Origin: CAZGNZ01 sp964527215
GTDB lineage: Bacteria > Fidelibacterota > Marinisomatia > SCGC-AAA003-L08 > JACNLC01
DNA: 19,264 nucleotides
Reading direction: 5' to 3'
NCBI GenBank assembly: GCA_964527215.1
Contig: CAZGNZ010000056.1
Location: 1-19,264 of the forward strand
Positions 7,744 through 15,218 of this stretch are shown one piece after another. Position numbers and translations under genes: made by a program. The notes beneath the pieces were generated by a model. It saw only the letters and a program-made list of their open reading frames with translations. It was not told the DNA's origin and did not search any database. Position 1 is the first letter of the stretch. Every line of letters begins with the position of its first letter.

Positions 7744-9306
7744 ATGCACAGAAAATCACTGCTTTATCCGCTACTGATCATGCTGACGGCATTCACCGGC
7801 TGCGCCCTCATTTCCCAGCCGGAACCGGAAACGGATGCACTGGTCTGCCCGTCGGAAAATGCGCAGGCCGCGAAATTCTTCACTCTCGGCAAAACTGCCT
7901 GGTCCCTGAACATGACTGATCCGGCCCAGCGGCTCTTTATCGAAGCCCTGACACTTGATCCCGATTTCTGCGATGCCCGCGCATTTCTGGCCGGCACCTT
8001 CGCCGAGCAGGGCAACTGGGAACGGGCGGCGGATTGGACCGAACTGGCTCTGGAATATATTCCGGATGATGAGCAGCTGACTGCCGATCTGGCGCGGGCT
8101 TTTTCCCTCTCTGAACAGGATGCCAAAGCGCTGAAAACCTATAAACAGCTGACCCGGATTGCTCCGAAAAATCCCGAAGGATTCTACGGTCTTGGACTGA
8201 GTTACTTCATCAGCGAAAAGCCCGACAGTGCCGTGATTTTTCTGGATATTGCAGAAAAATTGTACGAAAAGGCCGACTATCCCGAAGAAAACCTGATGCA
8301 GGTCTGGAATCTTAAAGGCCGGTCGTATCACATACTGGAAGACTACGAAACCGCGCTGAAGTACCTGGAGAAATCCAATCGGCTGTTCCAGGATGATGCC
8401 ATTACCAGTCTGGCGCGAGGTCTGTGCTATCTTGAACTGGGGCAAATGGCTGACGCCCGGACTCAAATCCAGGTGGCCCGTCAGGCCGGGCTGGATGTGG
8501 ATGACGACATCATGGTTCGGGCAGAACTGTTTCTCAAAATTACCGAAGACCCTCTCCCCAACCAGCAATTCCGTAAAACCCTGTTTCTGGACCCGCTGGA
8601 CCGGGATATTATCAAGGAATTCCTCTGTGTGGATGATGATTGCCGGACCTATCAGGTGAACATTTATTATTCAGACGGCACCCTGGAGAGCACCGGATTT
8701 CTGAAAGACGGCATGCTGGACAGCACCGCCATGAGCTATTACCCCAACGGCCTCATCCATACGAAAAGGAACTACCTGCAGGGGCTGGAGCACGGCCGGT
8801 TCGAGGCCTTTGACAGGGACGGAAATCTTACCAGCCAGATCCATTACAAATACGGAAAGCTGGACGGCGAATTCACCGCCTATCATGACAATGGAAAAAT
8901 CCGCGAGCATGGATACTACCAGTCCGGCGAACTTACCGACACCCTGAAAATATGGTACGAAAACGGAGTCAAGGAAAGCCTGATTGCCTACGGCGGAGGA
9001 CGTCTGAACGGAATATACCGTCACTGGCTCAAGGACGGCACCATGGATATGGAAGGCCGCTTCCGAAACGGCCGGAAACAGGGTGAATACCGAACCTGGC
9101 ACGAAAACGGTCAGCTCTCCTTTGAAGCGTATTTCGAGGACAATTTTATCTCCGGTCCGGCTTATGAATGGTACAGCAACGGCATGATGAAGAAGGAATA
9201 CAGTATTCAGGGAAAACGGGGAACTGTTACCTACTACGATTTGACCGGTGAGATTGAATCAGTAGAGAATTATGTGTATCACCCGATTTGGGATTTGTTT
9301 TATTAA
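7744..9306 (+). CDS. Lipoprotein with TPR and MORN/YwqK-like repeats
   Basis: 520 residues, predicted lipoprotein. The signal has a lipobox, 'LTAFTGC' with the acylated Cys at about residue 20, and no Asp at +2. Residues about 42-275 are TPR-like helical repeats ('PEGFYGLGLSYFISEKPDSAVIFLD', 'VWNLKGRSYHILEDYETALKYLE'). Residues about 300-510 are repeated 'YY.nG.i......y..G...G.y..y..nG' units of the MORN_2 / YwqK-antitoxin-like type, about eight copies ('YYPNGLIH', 'YHDNGKIRE', 'WYENGVKE', 'WHENGQLSF', 'WYSNGMMKK'). Such proteins are usually periplasmic or outer-membrane anchored; the repeats probably bind a partner, but the role is unknown and the YwqK name does not imply a toxin-antitoxin system here. 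AGGA lies about nine bases before the ATG. The next gene starts within 16 bases, so it probably leads an operon with the VOC and xpt genes. Confidence 0.9.
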   Translation: MHRKSLLYPLLIMLTAFTGCALISQPEPETDALVCPSENAQAAKFFTLGKTAWSLNMTDPAQRLFIEALTLDPDFCDARAFLAGTFAEQGNWERAADWTELALEYIPDDEQLTADLARAFSLSEQDAKALKTYKQLTRIAPKNPEGFYGLGLSYFISEKPDSAVIFLDIAEKLYEKADYPEENLMQVWNLKGRSYHILEDYETALKYLEKSNRLFQDDAITSLARGLCYLELGQMADARTQIQVARQAGLDVDDDIMVRAELFLKITEDPLPNQQFRKTLFLDPLDRDIIKEFLCVDDDCRTYQVNIYYSDGTLESTGFLKDGMLDSTAMSYYPNGLIHTKRNYLQGLEHGRFEAFDRDGNLTSQIHYKYGKLDGEFTAYHDNGKIREHGYYQSGELTDTLKIWYENGVKESLIAYGGGRLNGIYRHWLKDGTMDMEGRFRNGRKQGEYRTWHENGQLSFEAYFEDNFISGPAYEWYSNGMMKKEYSIQGKRGTVTYYDLTGEIESVENYVYHPIWDLFY

Positions 9307-9309
9307 GCT

Positions 9310-9314
9310 GGAGG
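9310..9314 (+). promoter_or_regulatory. Strong ribosome-binding site that favours a TTG start
   Basis: GGAGG ends one base before ATG 9316 but seven bases before TTG 9322. A one-base spacer is too short for normal initiation, so this site points to TTG as the start. The resulting N-terminus (MEPRISIITLGV) fits the family better than MILEPRIS. Confidence 0.6.
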
Positions 9315-9321
9315 CATGATT

Positions 9322-9753
9322 TTGGAACCCCGCATTTCAATCATCACCCTGGGCGTGACGGACTTCAAACGCAGCCTGAAATTCTACCGGGACGGACTGG
9401 GATTTCCCACGACTGCCGGTGAGGATGACCCCATTGCCTTTTTCAACACGGCCGGGACCCGCTTCGCCATTTATCCGCTGGATAAACTGGCTGAGGATAT
9501 CAATCCCGGTGATCCACCCAAACTCACGCCATCTGCCACCGGAATCACACTGGCCCACAACTGCCGTGAAAAGCCGGAGGTTGACCGAATTCTGAAACAG
9601 GCGGAAACGGCCGGAGCAGCCATTTTAAAGCCGGCACAGGACGTTTTCTGGGGCGGTTACAGCGGTTATTTTTCCGATCCGGACGGCTATTTCTGGGAAG
9701 TTGCGTGGGCGGAATCCTTCAAATTTGATCCCGACGGACACCTTATCCTGTAA
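9322..9753 (+). CDS. VOC-family (glyoxalase/bleomycin-resistance fold) protein
   Basis: About 143 residues from the TTG at 9322; the ATG at 9316 would add two residues. Two paired beta-alpha-beta-beta-beta modules are visible. The first is 'RISIITLGVTDFKRSLKFYRDGLGF', then 'AFFNTAGTRFAIYPLDKLAED'. The second is 'GITLAHNCREKPEVDRILKQAETAGAAILKPAQ', then 'FWGGYSGYFSDPDGYFWEVAWAESF'. The 'DPDG.fWEVAW' ending carries the Glu that is a metal ligand in many VOC enzymes. The usual first-strand His is replaced within 'IITLGV', so the metal site may be incomplete. The substrate cannot be told; such proteins include glyoxalases, dioxygenases and resistance proteins. It sits between the lipoprotein and xpt, all in the same direction and closely spaced. 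Confidence 0.88.
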   Translation: MEPRISIITLGVTDFKRSLKFYRDGLGFPTTAGEDDPIAFFNTAGTRFAIYPLDKLAEDINPGDPPKLTPSATGITLAHNCREKPEVDRILKQAETAGAAILKPAQDVFWGGYSGYFSDPDGYFWEVAWAESFKFDPDGHLIL

Positions 9754-9769
9754 AAATGAAAAGACCAAC

Positions 9770-10348
9770 ATGAAACAGCTCATTGACAGAATTCGACGGG
9801 AAGGGCGGCATATCGGCGGCGGGATCATCAAGGTTGACAGTTTTCTGAATCATCAGCTTGATCCGCAGCTGACCACCGAAATCGGTGAAGAGTTCCAGAG
9901 ATTGTTCGCATCCCGCCAGATCACGGGCATCACCAAAATTTTCACAGCCGAAACCAGCGGAATCGCCCCGGCCTTTGCCACCGCTCAGGCTTTTGGAATC
10001 CCCTGCCTGTTTGCCCGGAAACACCGGCCCGTTACCATGACGGAGGGTCTGTATCGGGCCAAAGCCATCAGCCGGACGAAGGGCATTGATACGGAACTGG
10101 CTGTTTCCAGGGAATATCTCACGGCTGATGACCGTGTGATCCTTATTGATGATTTTCTGGCCACTGCCAGCACCATTCTGGCCCTGATCAACATCATCAG
10201 TCAGAGCGGTGCCCGACTGATGGGAATCGGCAGTGTGATCGAGAAGATTTTTGAAGGCGGCCGCAGCCAGCTTTCCGGGCTGGATGTTCCCATCATTTCC
10301 CTGGCCAAAATCAATCTTGTAAATGATGAGATTGAGGTTGGCGGGTAA
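9770..10348 (+). CDS. xpt: Xanthine phosphoribosyltransferase
   Basis: 192 residues, matching the usual 190-195 of Bacillus-type Xpt. The enzyme joins xanthine to PRPP to give XMP in cytoplasmic purine salvage. Family landmarks are all present: 'KVDSFLNHQLDP' (21-32), 'SGIAP' (63-67), 'FARKH' (81-85) and the PRPP-binding loop 'VILIDDFLATAST' (123-135, acidic pair D127-D128), followed by 'GIGSVIEKIFEGGR'. The reading frame opens further upstream at 9701, but that stretch overlaps the VOC gene and the conserved N-terminus begins at ATG 9770, so this start is chosen. No strong ribosome site is visible; the gene begins 16 bases after the VOC stop, suggesting coupling. No purine riboswitch lies in front, unlike in many Firmicutes. 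Confidence 0.95.
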   Translation: MKQLIDRIRREGRHIGGGIIKVDSFLNHQLDPQLTTEIGEEFQRLFASRQITGITKIFTAETSGIAPAFATAQAFGIPCLFARKHRPVTMTEGLYRAKAISRTKGIDTELAVSREYLTADDRVILIDDFLATASTILALINIISQSGARLMGIGSVIEKIFEGGRSQLSGLDVPIISLAKINLVNDEIEVGG

Positions 10349-10513
10349 TCGGAACAAGTAATTTGCTGCAGGGACTCTGGCAGGTTCGAATTGTTTGGAT
10401 CTGATCCGGTTTCCGCTGTAAACAGCGATTTCAACATAACCAATAACACCGTGACTATACTCTTTTAAACAATGCTTTTACATAAACTGTTTTCCTTCTG
10501 AATTGGACCTGAA
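10349..10513 (+). promoter_or_regulatory. Intergenic region with two small inverted repeats and a possible -10 box
   Basis: Between xpt and the membrane-protein gene are a palindrome GGATC-T-GATCC (10397-10407) and, seven bases later, a 5-bp stem CGCTG-TAAA-CAGCG (10414-10427). Then comes TATACT (10456-10461, five of six matches to -10) without a clear -35. The hairpin lacks a T-run, so it is a poor terminator. Together these could form an operator and promoter giving the membrane pair its own control. Confidence 0.25.
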
Positions 10514-11089
10514 TTGGAAAAATCCACCTACAATCCCCGGCAGTTGCTGACCCTGGCTGTTTTCGGCGGTTTCTGGGGGGTGACTGAATCCACCCTGGGG
10601 ACCTTTCTGCACCTTCTGCATGTACCTGTTTCCGGTTTGATTCTGGGTCTTGCCGGCTTGTTTATCGTTTTGAATGCTGTCCGTTTCACACCTGTTCGAG
10701 GCGGCGTCATCCTGATGGGATTGGTAGCGGCCCTGGTGAAAGCGGCGGCGATATCCAGCGTGAAACTGGGACCCATGATCGGCATCATGTCTGAAGCTCT
10801 GATCATTGAGGTGACCACAATGGCACTGGGATTTTCAATTATCTCATTCATGACCGCGGGTTTTTTGGTTTCTACCGTACCAATGGTGATGGCCGTTATC
10901 ATGAAGACTATCTATTTCGGAACATCTCTGATTGAGTTTACCATTGATTTTTTCCACAGCTACCCATTGGCCTGGCTGCTTCTGATCGGCACCATCCTGC
11001 TGCATTGGTCTATGGGTGTCGCAGCCGGCTGGCTGACATGGCGTGTTTCGGAGGATATCCGTAAACGGCGGAAACCTGGTGAAGCGTAA
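10514..11089 (+). CDS. Integral membrane protein resembling an ECF-transporter substrate-binding (S) component
   Basis: 191 residues with about six hydrophobic segments by eye (roughly 11-31, 37-57, 61-81, 83-110, 113-135 and 152-176), ending in a basic tail ('RKRRKPGEA'). Size and topology fit ECF S components, small six-helix proteins that bind vitamins, bases or metals. Conserved-looking features include the early 'FGGFWGVTESTLG' and the central 'KLGPMIGIMSEALIIE'. The only start in frame after the upstream stop is TTG 10514, with a weak GGAC before it. It overlaps the next gene, an EcfT-like fusion, which is the main reason to think of ECF transport. No substrate motif was recognised. An alternative is an unrelated six-helix inner-membrane protein. 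Confidence 0.72.
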   Translation: MEKSTYNPRQLLTLAVFGGFWGVTESTLGTFLHLLHVPVSGLILGLAGLFIVLNAVRFTPVRGGVILMGLVAALVKAAAISSVKLGPMIGIMSEALIIEVTTMALGFSIISFMTAGFLVSTVPMVMAVIMKTIYFGTSLIEFTIDFFHSYPLAWLLLIGTILLHWSMGVAAGWLTWRVSEDIRKRRKPGEA

Positions 11090-12197
11090 GCTGCAGCGCG
11101 GCTTTGGCTGCATGATCATTCTCTCTATTTTTTTTCTCAAACCGGGGAACGCCGTCTGGCTGCTGTTTATTTCCATCCTGATCCCTTTATTTTTGGAGCG
11201 CAGAGCTTTCCGTCCGTTCAGACATATCAGATTTTGGGTTATTTATTTCCTGATCCTGTTCATATTCCCGTTTTTTACCGCTGCCCCGGACCGGTATTTA
11301 TGGTTCATCGGTTTTAATCAGGAACGAATGACGGCTACAATTCTCATGTCTGTCAGAAGCATTATCATTTTTCTGGGCATTCAGCTGCTGGTGCTGGACT
11401 TGACTGCGGCCGAAATCCGGTTCTGCAGCCGTCGGTTGGGTATTCGCGGCATTGATACCGTTTTACCGGCTGCTCAGGATATGCTGCCCCGCTTGAGAGA
11501 CATCATCCACAGGCGCTCTGCAGAATTCCGAAACACTCTCAAACAGTCAGGATTGTTTTCAACAGGTTACCATTTCCTGACGGATCTGATACTGGATTTG
11601 ACACATCTGGTGGATACGCAATCGGCACTGGAAATGACAGTCATTGCTGATGCCGACGGGTTGCTTCTTAATATACTGAAAACCGGAATGGAAAAGCGGC
11701 TGGTGATTCTGGCAGGGGATGAGCACAGCGGCAAAACAAGTATTGTATCTGAACTGGGCAGGAAACTGACAGCAGCAGGCCTGACTCCGGGCGGCATTAT
11801 CTCGCCGGGAACGATGAGGGGTGACCGAAAACAGTTCATTTATCTCCGTGATATCCGAACCGGTGACCAGCAGCTGCTGGCTGAATCAAAACCATTTTCT
11901 ACAGACTTGACAATGGGAAAATACTATTTTCATCCTGCCGCTTTTGAATGGGGATTGAGTGTATTCGACTCCGCTATGGGGGCAGATGTACTGATACTGG
12001 ATGAAGCGGGTCCGCTTGAACTGCAGGATGATGGCTTCAGCACCATCCCTTCGAAATGGGCTGCTGCCGGGAAAGGGATTCTGCTGGTGACAGTGCGGTC
12101 GTCACTCACCACCACCCTTGTGAACCGGCTGATGGAGCAGGCCGGAGATCAGTGGCCGGTTGAAATTTTTTCGATCGAGACGCACTTTGGCGATTGA
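11079..12197 (+). CDS. EcfT-like membrane domain fused to a THEP1-type P-loop NTPase
   Basis: About 372 residues from GTG 11079; the frame stays open to GTG 11043, giving 384. Residues about 7-115 hold four or five hydrophobic segments. Residues about 115-180 ('LTAAEIRFCSRRLGIRG', 'LPRLRDIIHRRSAEFRNTLKQ') look like the cytoplasmic coupling helices of EcfT/CbiQ, although the usual Ala-Arg-Gly motifs are degenerate. Residues about 207-372 match the THEP1 nucleoside-triphosphatase family: Walker A 'GDEHSGKTS' (213-221), 'GLTPGGIISPGTMRGDRKQ', 'GKYYFHPAAF', and Walker B 'DVLILDEAGPLELQ' (303-316) with the family's 'DE.GP.EL' form. THEP1 proteins hydrolyse NTPs and are normally stand-alone and soluble. 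It overlaps the preceding S-like gene by 11 bases, implying translational coupling. The membrane assignment is less certain than the NTPase. Confidence 0.82.
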   Translation: MKRKLQRGFGCMIILSIFFLKPGNAVWLLFISILIPLFLERRAFRPFRHIRFWVIYFLILFIFPFFTAAPDRYLWFIGFNQERMTATILMSVRSIIIFLGIQLLVLDLTAAEIRFCSRRLGIRGIDTVLPAAQDMLPRLRDIIHRRSAEFRNTLKQSGLFSTGYHFLTDLILDLTHLVDTQSALEMTVIADADGLLLNILKTGMEKRLVILAGDEHSGKTSIVSELGRKLTAAGLTPGGIISPGTMRGDRKQFIYLRDIRTGDQQLLAESKPFSTDLTMGKYYFHPAAFEWGLSVFDSAMGADVLILDEAGPLELQDDGFSTIPSKWAAAGKGILLVTVRSSLTTTLVNRLMEQAGDQWPVEIFSIETHFGD

Positions 12198-12207
12198 TTT
12201 GCCGTCA

Positions 12208-12223
12208 TTCCGGTGAGCCGGAA
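12208..12223. terminator. Hairpin between convergent genes, possible bidirectional terminator
   Basis: TTCCGG-TGAG-CCGGAA is a perfect 6-bp stem with a 4-base loop in the 28 bases between two convergent stop codons (12197 and 12226). T-runs are minimal on both sides, so termination may be weak or factor-assisted. The preceding CCGTCA makes it also resemble half of a REP-like palindrome. Confidence 0.4.
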
Positions 12224-12225
12224 AA

Positions 12226-12714
12226 CTACATCGAAACAGGAAGCTTCAGACCATCCATCATCGGGAACCAGCGCACATCTGCCAGCTGCAGAACATCTTC
12301 CACCGTTACATCCGCCTGATCCAACACGGACTGCAACGCAAACTGCATCCGGGAATGATAGAATCCGAAATCAGGAACCAGCCGTCCGTCGGAATATCGA
12401 GGGATGACCGCATCGGTATTCAGATTAGGCGTCCACATTTTATGAATCAGGGAAAATGGAATTTCACGATAACCAGCTGCACAGAAAAAACACACATCCG
12501 CCGGGCTGTGCCGAAGGGCATTGAACATGACCTGCTTCCAGTCAAAATCCGGGTCGTATCGGGAATCTGTGTTTGATTCAAACAGCAGAGAGAGCTGAGG
12601 AGAAATCAGTTCTCTGGTCAGTTCGTAGTTCGTTACCGGAACGGCGTCATATTTCCCGCCTGTTTTCATCGAAAACGTGAAGGGAAGCAGGAAGGCTGCT
12701 GCCGGAATCTTCAT
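12226..12714 (-). CDS. Small hypothetical protein downstream of the TonB-dependent receptor
   Basis: 162 residues, family not recognised. The first 15 residues (MKIPAAAFLLPFTFS) could be a short signal peptide, so a periplasmic or surface location is possible. The rest is mixed, with aromatic-rich stretches ('CFFCAAGYREIPFSLIHKMWTP', 'VRWFPMMDGLKL') and a neighbouring Cys pair C-F-F-C. It starts 15 bases after the receptor stop with AAGGA 12 bases before the ATG, and so probably belongs to the mannosidase-receptor operon. In Bacteroidota a DUF4249 lipoprotein often follows such receptors, but this protein is shorter and has no lipobox, so that name is not supported. Stop is TAG. Confidence 0.65.
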   Translation of the reverse strand: MKIPAAAFLLPFTFSMKTGGKYDAVPVTNYELTRELISPQLSLLFESNTDSRYDPDFDWKQVMFNALRHSPADVCFFCAAGYREIPFSLIHKMWTPNLNTDAVIPRYSDGRLVPDFGFYHSRMQFALQSVLDQADVTVEDVLQLADVRWFPMMDGLKLPVSM

Positions 12715-12729
12715 AAGTTGATCAAATCC

Positions 12730-15198
12730 TTAGAATTCCAGAGTAAATCCGCCCACTGGAAACAGACTGAACTGGTAGATGTTTTCACGGCTGCCGTCAT
12801 CATTATATCCATACTCCCAGATATTTTTTCGGTGATAGACATTCATCACATCAATGTAAACCACAAAGTTGGTTGATTTACCGATCCAGCGCCGAATAAG
12901 CATAAAATCCAGTCGGTGATAATCGGGCAGGCGTTCCCGGTTAAGGTCTTCCGCCCAGAGCGTTGACCAGCCACGGTAATACGGATCGTAGGTCTGGCTG
13001 GTGAACGGTTTCCCGCGGGTATAGCGCCAGCGCACCGAGAATTCCACCTCATCGGCAAATGGCAGCAGCCAGTCCACAAAATGATACCAGGGTTTTTCCC
13101 TGAGCTTCATGTACCACGGATACTGCTCCCGCATCCGCCAGCGGTATCCGCCGACGAAGGTCAGCACATCGCGAAAATCAAACCCCTGGGTGAAATATTG
13201 CTCATCTTCCCGGCGGACATCCCGGGCTTTTGAGACGTAGTGGGAGTAGGAGAAGGTGAAGTTGAAGTCCCTGCTCAGTTTTTTCTGGAGAAACAGCTCG
13301 ATGCCCTGGCTGTATCCGGAGCCGGCACTGACCATTTTCCCCTGATAGTCGTAGAGAGAATCCCGTGCCACCCAGGCGCTGTCAACAGCCAGGTTCTCGT
13401 ATTCCTTGTGATACAGTTCAATGGTTCCCTTGAAGTCCGGGGCGAAGAAATGCTCCAGTCCCAGAACGTGCTGGGAAGTGGATTTACAGTCCAGACTGCG
13501 GTTGAAGCCATCGGTGTTCCGTGTCAGAACCGAATACGCAGGGTCCTGAAAATGCATTCCGTATCCATAATTCAAAGAGGTGATATCCGTCAGTTTGTAT
13601 GAAAATCCCGCCCTTGGTGCCAGCATGGATTCCCCGGTATAATTGAAGTGGCGGTATCTCAGCCCGGCTGTAATCGACAATCGCTCAGCCGGCCGCCATT
13701 TTCCCTGCAGATACAAGGCCCACTTGGCGGTATGGATATCCTGATCCAACTGCCATTCGGGGTAGATAAAATCATAACCGGTGTGGATAAAGTACTGCGT
13801 GTTCAGATCTGCCGGCATATTCCACCAGTGGAATTCCTGCGGCTCATCGTCCTGATACCAGTAGGCGTACGTCCAGACTGTATCCGCGCCTGCCCAGTCC
13901 TGATGAGAAAAATCCACCCATTTGTACTGACCGCCGACCTGAGCTTCGAAACGGTCCGAAAACCGTTTGAAGTAATCTGCCTTCAGGGTGAATTCCTGTT
14001 CCGAATCATCCTTCTGGTATTGCAGAACATAATCATCGATGCGGTCATTGTAATCCTCCACATCATACTGCCAGAGATTTCCCACGGCGGATGCCGTGAT
14101 CAGGGCATAGGCATTTTTGTCAAACAATGTCTTGAGGGTGAATCCAGTGGCATATTCCCGGGTAACCACATCGACAACATCCGCACCGCGGGAGATGCCG
14201 TCATTTTCCTCCTCATCTATAAATATGGCATCATCGCCCCAGATACCGTTCCAGATAAGCTTGGATTGGGGAGACAGGAACCATACCACTTTCCCTTGAA
14301 GGCTGTAATACTCGGGGATGGCCGTCATGCCGAAGGAATCCGCCACCAGTTCCAAATAGCTTTTATGGAATCCCAGCATATAGGAGCAGCTGCCGTCAAA
14401 TACAGGTCCTTCAATGAAGCAGCCCACACCTGCCATTCCCATATCGATATCGGCATTGAATTCGGACCGGTTGCCTTCTTTCAGACTGATATCCATCACG
14501 GATGAGGCTCTGCCGCCATATCGTGCCGGAAATGCGCCGGCGAAGAAATCCACCTCATTGATGAAGAGAGAATTCACCAGGCTGATGGGACCGCCCCCCA
14601 CTCCCTGAGTGCCGAAGTGGTTCGGATTGGGGAGTTCGATATTATCCATCAGGAACAGGTTTTCTCCGGGTGAACCGCCGCGCACGATGATTTCATTCTC
14701 CTGATCGGTTCCGGAAACCACTGACGGCAGTACCTGCATAATGCGCTGGATATCCATTGCGCCGCCGGGGTCCCGCCGCAGTTCCGTAAAGTCCACATTC
14801 CGGTCGGACACCACTGCCCCGCGCGCTTTGGTAAACGCCCGGGCACGGATGGTAACGGCTTCTGATTCAATGGCGACCACACTGAGAGCCGCATCCATCA
14901 GCGTCTGCCTGTCCGGACTGACGGGTATATTCAATTTTTGCAGGGATTCATATCCGATTCGCTGGAAGGAAATATTATACGTACCCACCGGCAGATCTGA
15001 GATGAGATATCGGCCGTCGGCATCGGTGGCTGCGCCGAAATCAGTATCCAGTACGAGAACGTTCACACCAACCAGGGGACTTCGCGTATCCAGATCGGTG
15101 ACTGTTCCATAAACTGCCCCGGTCTGTCCCGCCAGAGCCTGCAGTAAAATGAATGATAAAATCGTATAAAATATATCTAAGTAACGATTTACAGCCAT
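12730..15198 (-). CDS. TonB-dependent outer-membrane receptor with carboxypeptidase-regulatory-like domain
   Basis: 822 residues. It should form a 22-strand outer-membrane barrel that imports a ligand using TonB energy. A signal peptide (about 1-25, ending 'LLQALAGQ') is followed by a CarboxypepD_reg-like domain (about 28-110: 'GAVYGTVTDLDTRSPLVGVNVLVLDTDFGAATDADGRY', split by family convention). The plug domain (about 130-245) shows 'VLPSVVSGTDQENEIIVRGG', 'NLFLMDNIELPNPNHFG' and 'GAFPARYGGRASSVMDISLKEG'. Aromatic-rich barrel strands follow, and the last residue is Phe ('GGFTLEF'), as the BAM machinery prefers. No clear TonB box was spotted. It lies 20 bases after the beta-mannosidase gene in the same direction, which suggests a mannose-containing glycan as ligand; this is inference. 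There is no SusD-like partner in the window. Confidence 0.95.
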   Translation of the reverse strand: MAVNRYLDIFYTILSFILLQALAGQTGAVYGTVTDLDTRSPLVGVNVLVLDTDFGAATDADGRYLISDLPVGTYNISFQRIGYESLQKLNIPVSPDRQTLMDAALSVVAIESEAVTIRARAFTKARGAVVSDRNVDFTELRRDPGGAMDIQRIMQVLPSVVSGTDQENEIIVRGGSPGENLFLMDNIELPNPNHFGTQGVGGGPISLVNSLFINEVDFFAGAFPARYGGRASSVMDISLKEGNRSEFNADIDMGMAGVGCFIEGPVFDGSCSYMLGFHKSYLELVADSFGMTAIPEYYSLQGKVVWFLSPQSKLIWNGIWGDDAIFIDEEENDGISRGADVVDVVTREYATGFTLKTLFDKNAYALITASAVGNLWQYDVEDYNDRIDDYVLQYQKDDSEQEFTLKADYFKRFSDRFEAQVGGQYKWVDFSHQDWAGADTVWTYAYWYQDDEPQEFHWWNMPADLNTQYFIHTGYDFIYPEWQLDQDIHTAKWALYLQGKWRPAERLSITAGLRYRHFNYTGESMLAPRAGFSYKLTDITSLNYGYGMHFQDPAYSVLTRNTDGFNRSLDCKSTSQHVLGLEHFFAPDFKGTIELYHKEYENLAVDSAWVARDSLYDYQGKMVSAGSGYSQGIELFLQKKLSRDFNFTFSYSHYVSKARDVRREDEQYFTQGFDFRDVLTFVGGYRWRMREQYPWYMKLREKPWYHFVDWLLPFADEVEFSVRWRYTRGKPFTSQTYDPYYRGWSTLWAEDLNRERLPDYHRLDFMLIRRWIGKSTNFVVYIDVMNVYHRKNIWEYGYNDDGSRENIYQFSLFPVGGFTLEF

Positions 15199-15218
15199 AT
15201 ATTATTTCTCAATCAGTG

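Noticed and set aside
7771..8568. 265-codon open frame on the minus strand opposite the lipoprotein
   Set aside because: The plus-strand protein has a lipobox, TPR and MORN repeats; the antisense product has none of these and is a compositional shadow.
7744..9306. YwqK-type toxin-antitoxin antitoxin
   Set aside because: Only the repeat type matches. The protein is a large TPR lipoprotein with no toxin gene beside it.
9754..9769. Purine riboswitch before xpt
   Set aside because: Only 16 bases separate the VOC stop from the xpt start, too short for an aptamer, and no such fold was seen in the VOC coding region.
9756..9773. Tiny frame ATG-AAA-AGA-CCA-ACA-TGA overlapping the xpt start
   Set aside because: Five codons with no ribosome site; probably chance, although a coupling role cannot be excluded.
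13648..14505. 285-codon open frame on the plus strand opposite the TonB-dependent receptor
   Set aside because: The receptor on the other strand has clear plug and barrel features; the antisense frame has no recognisable domain and follows from codon composition.
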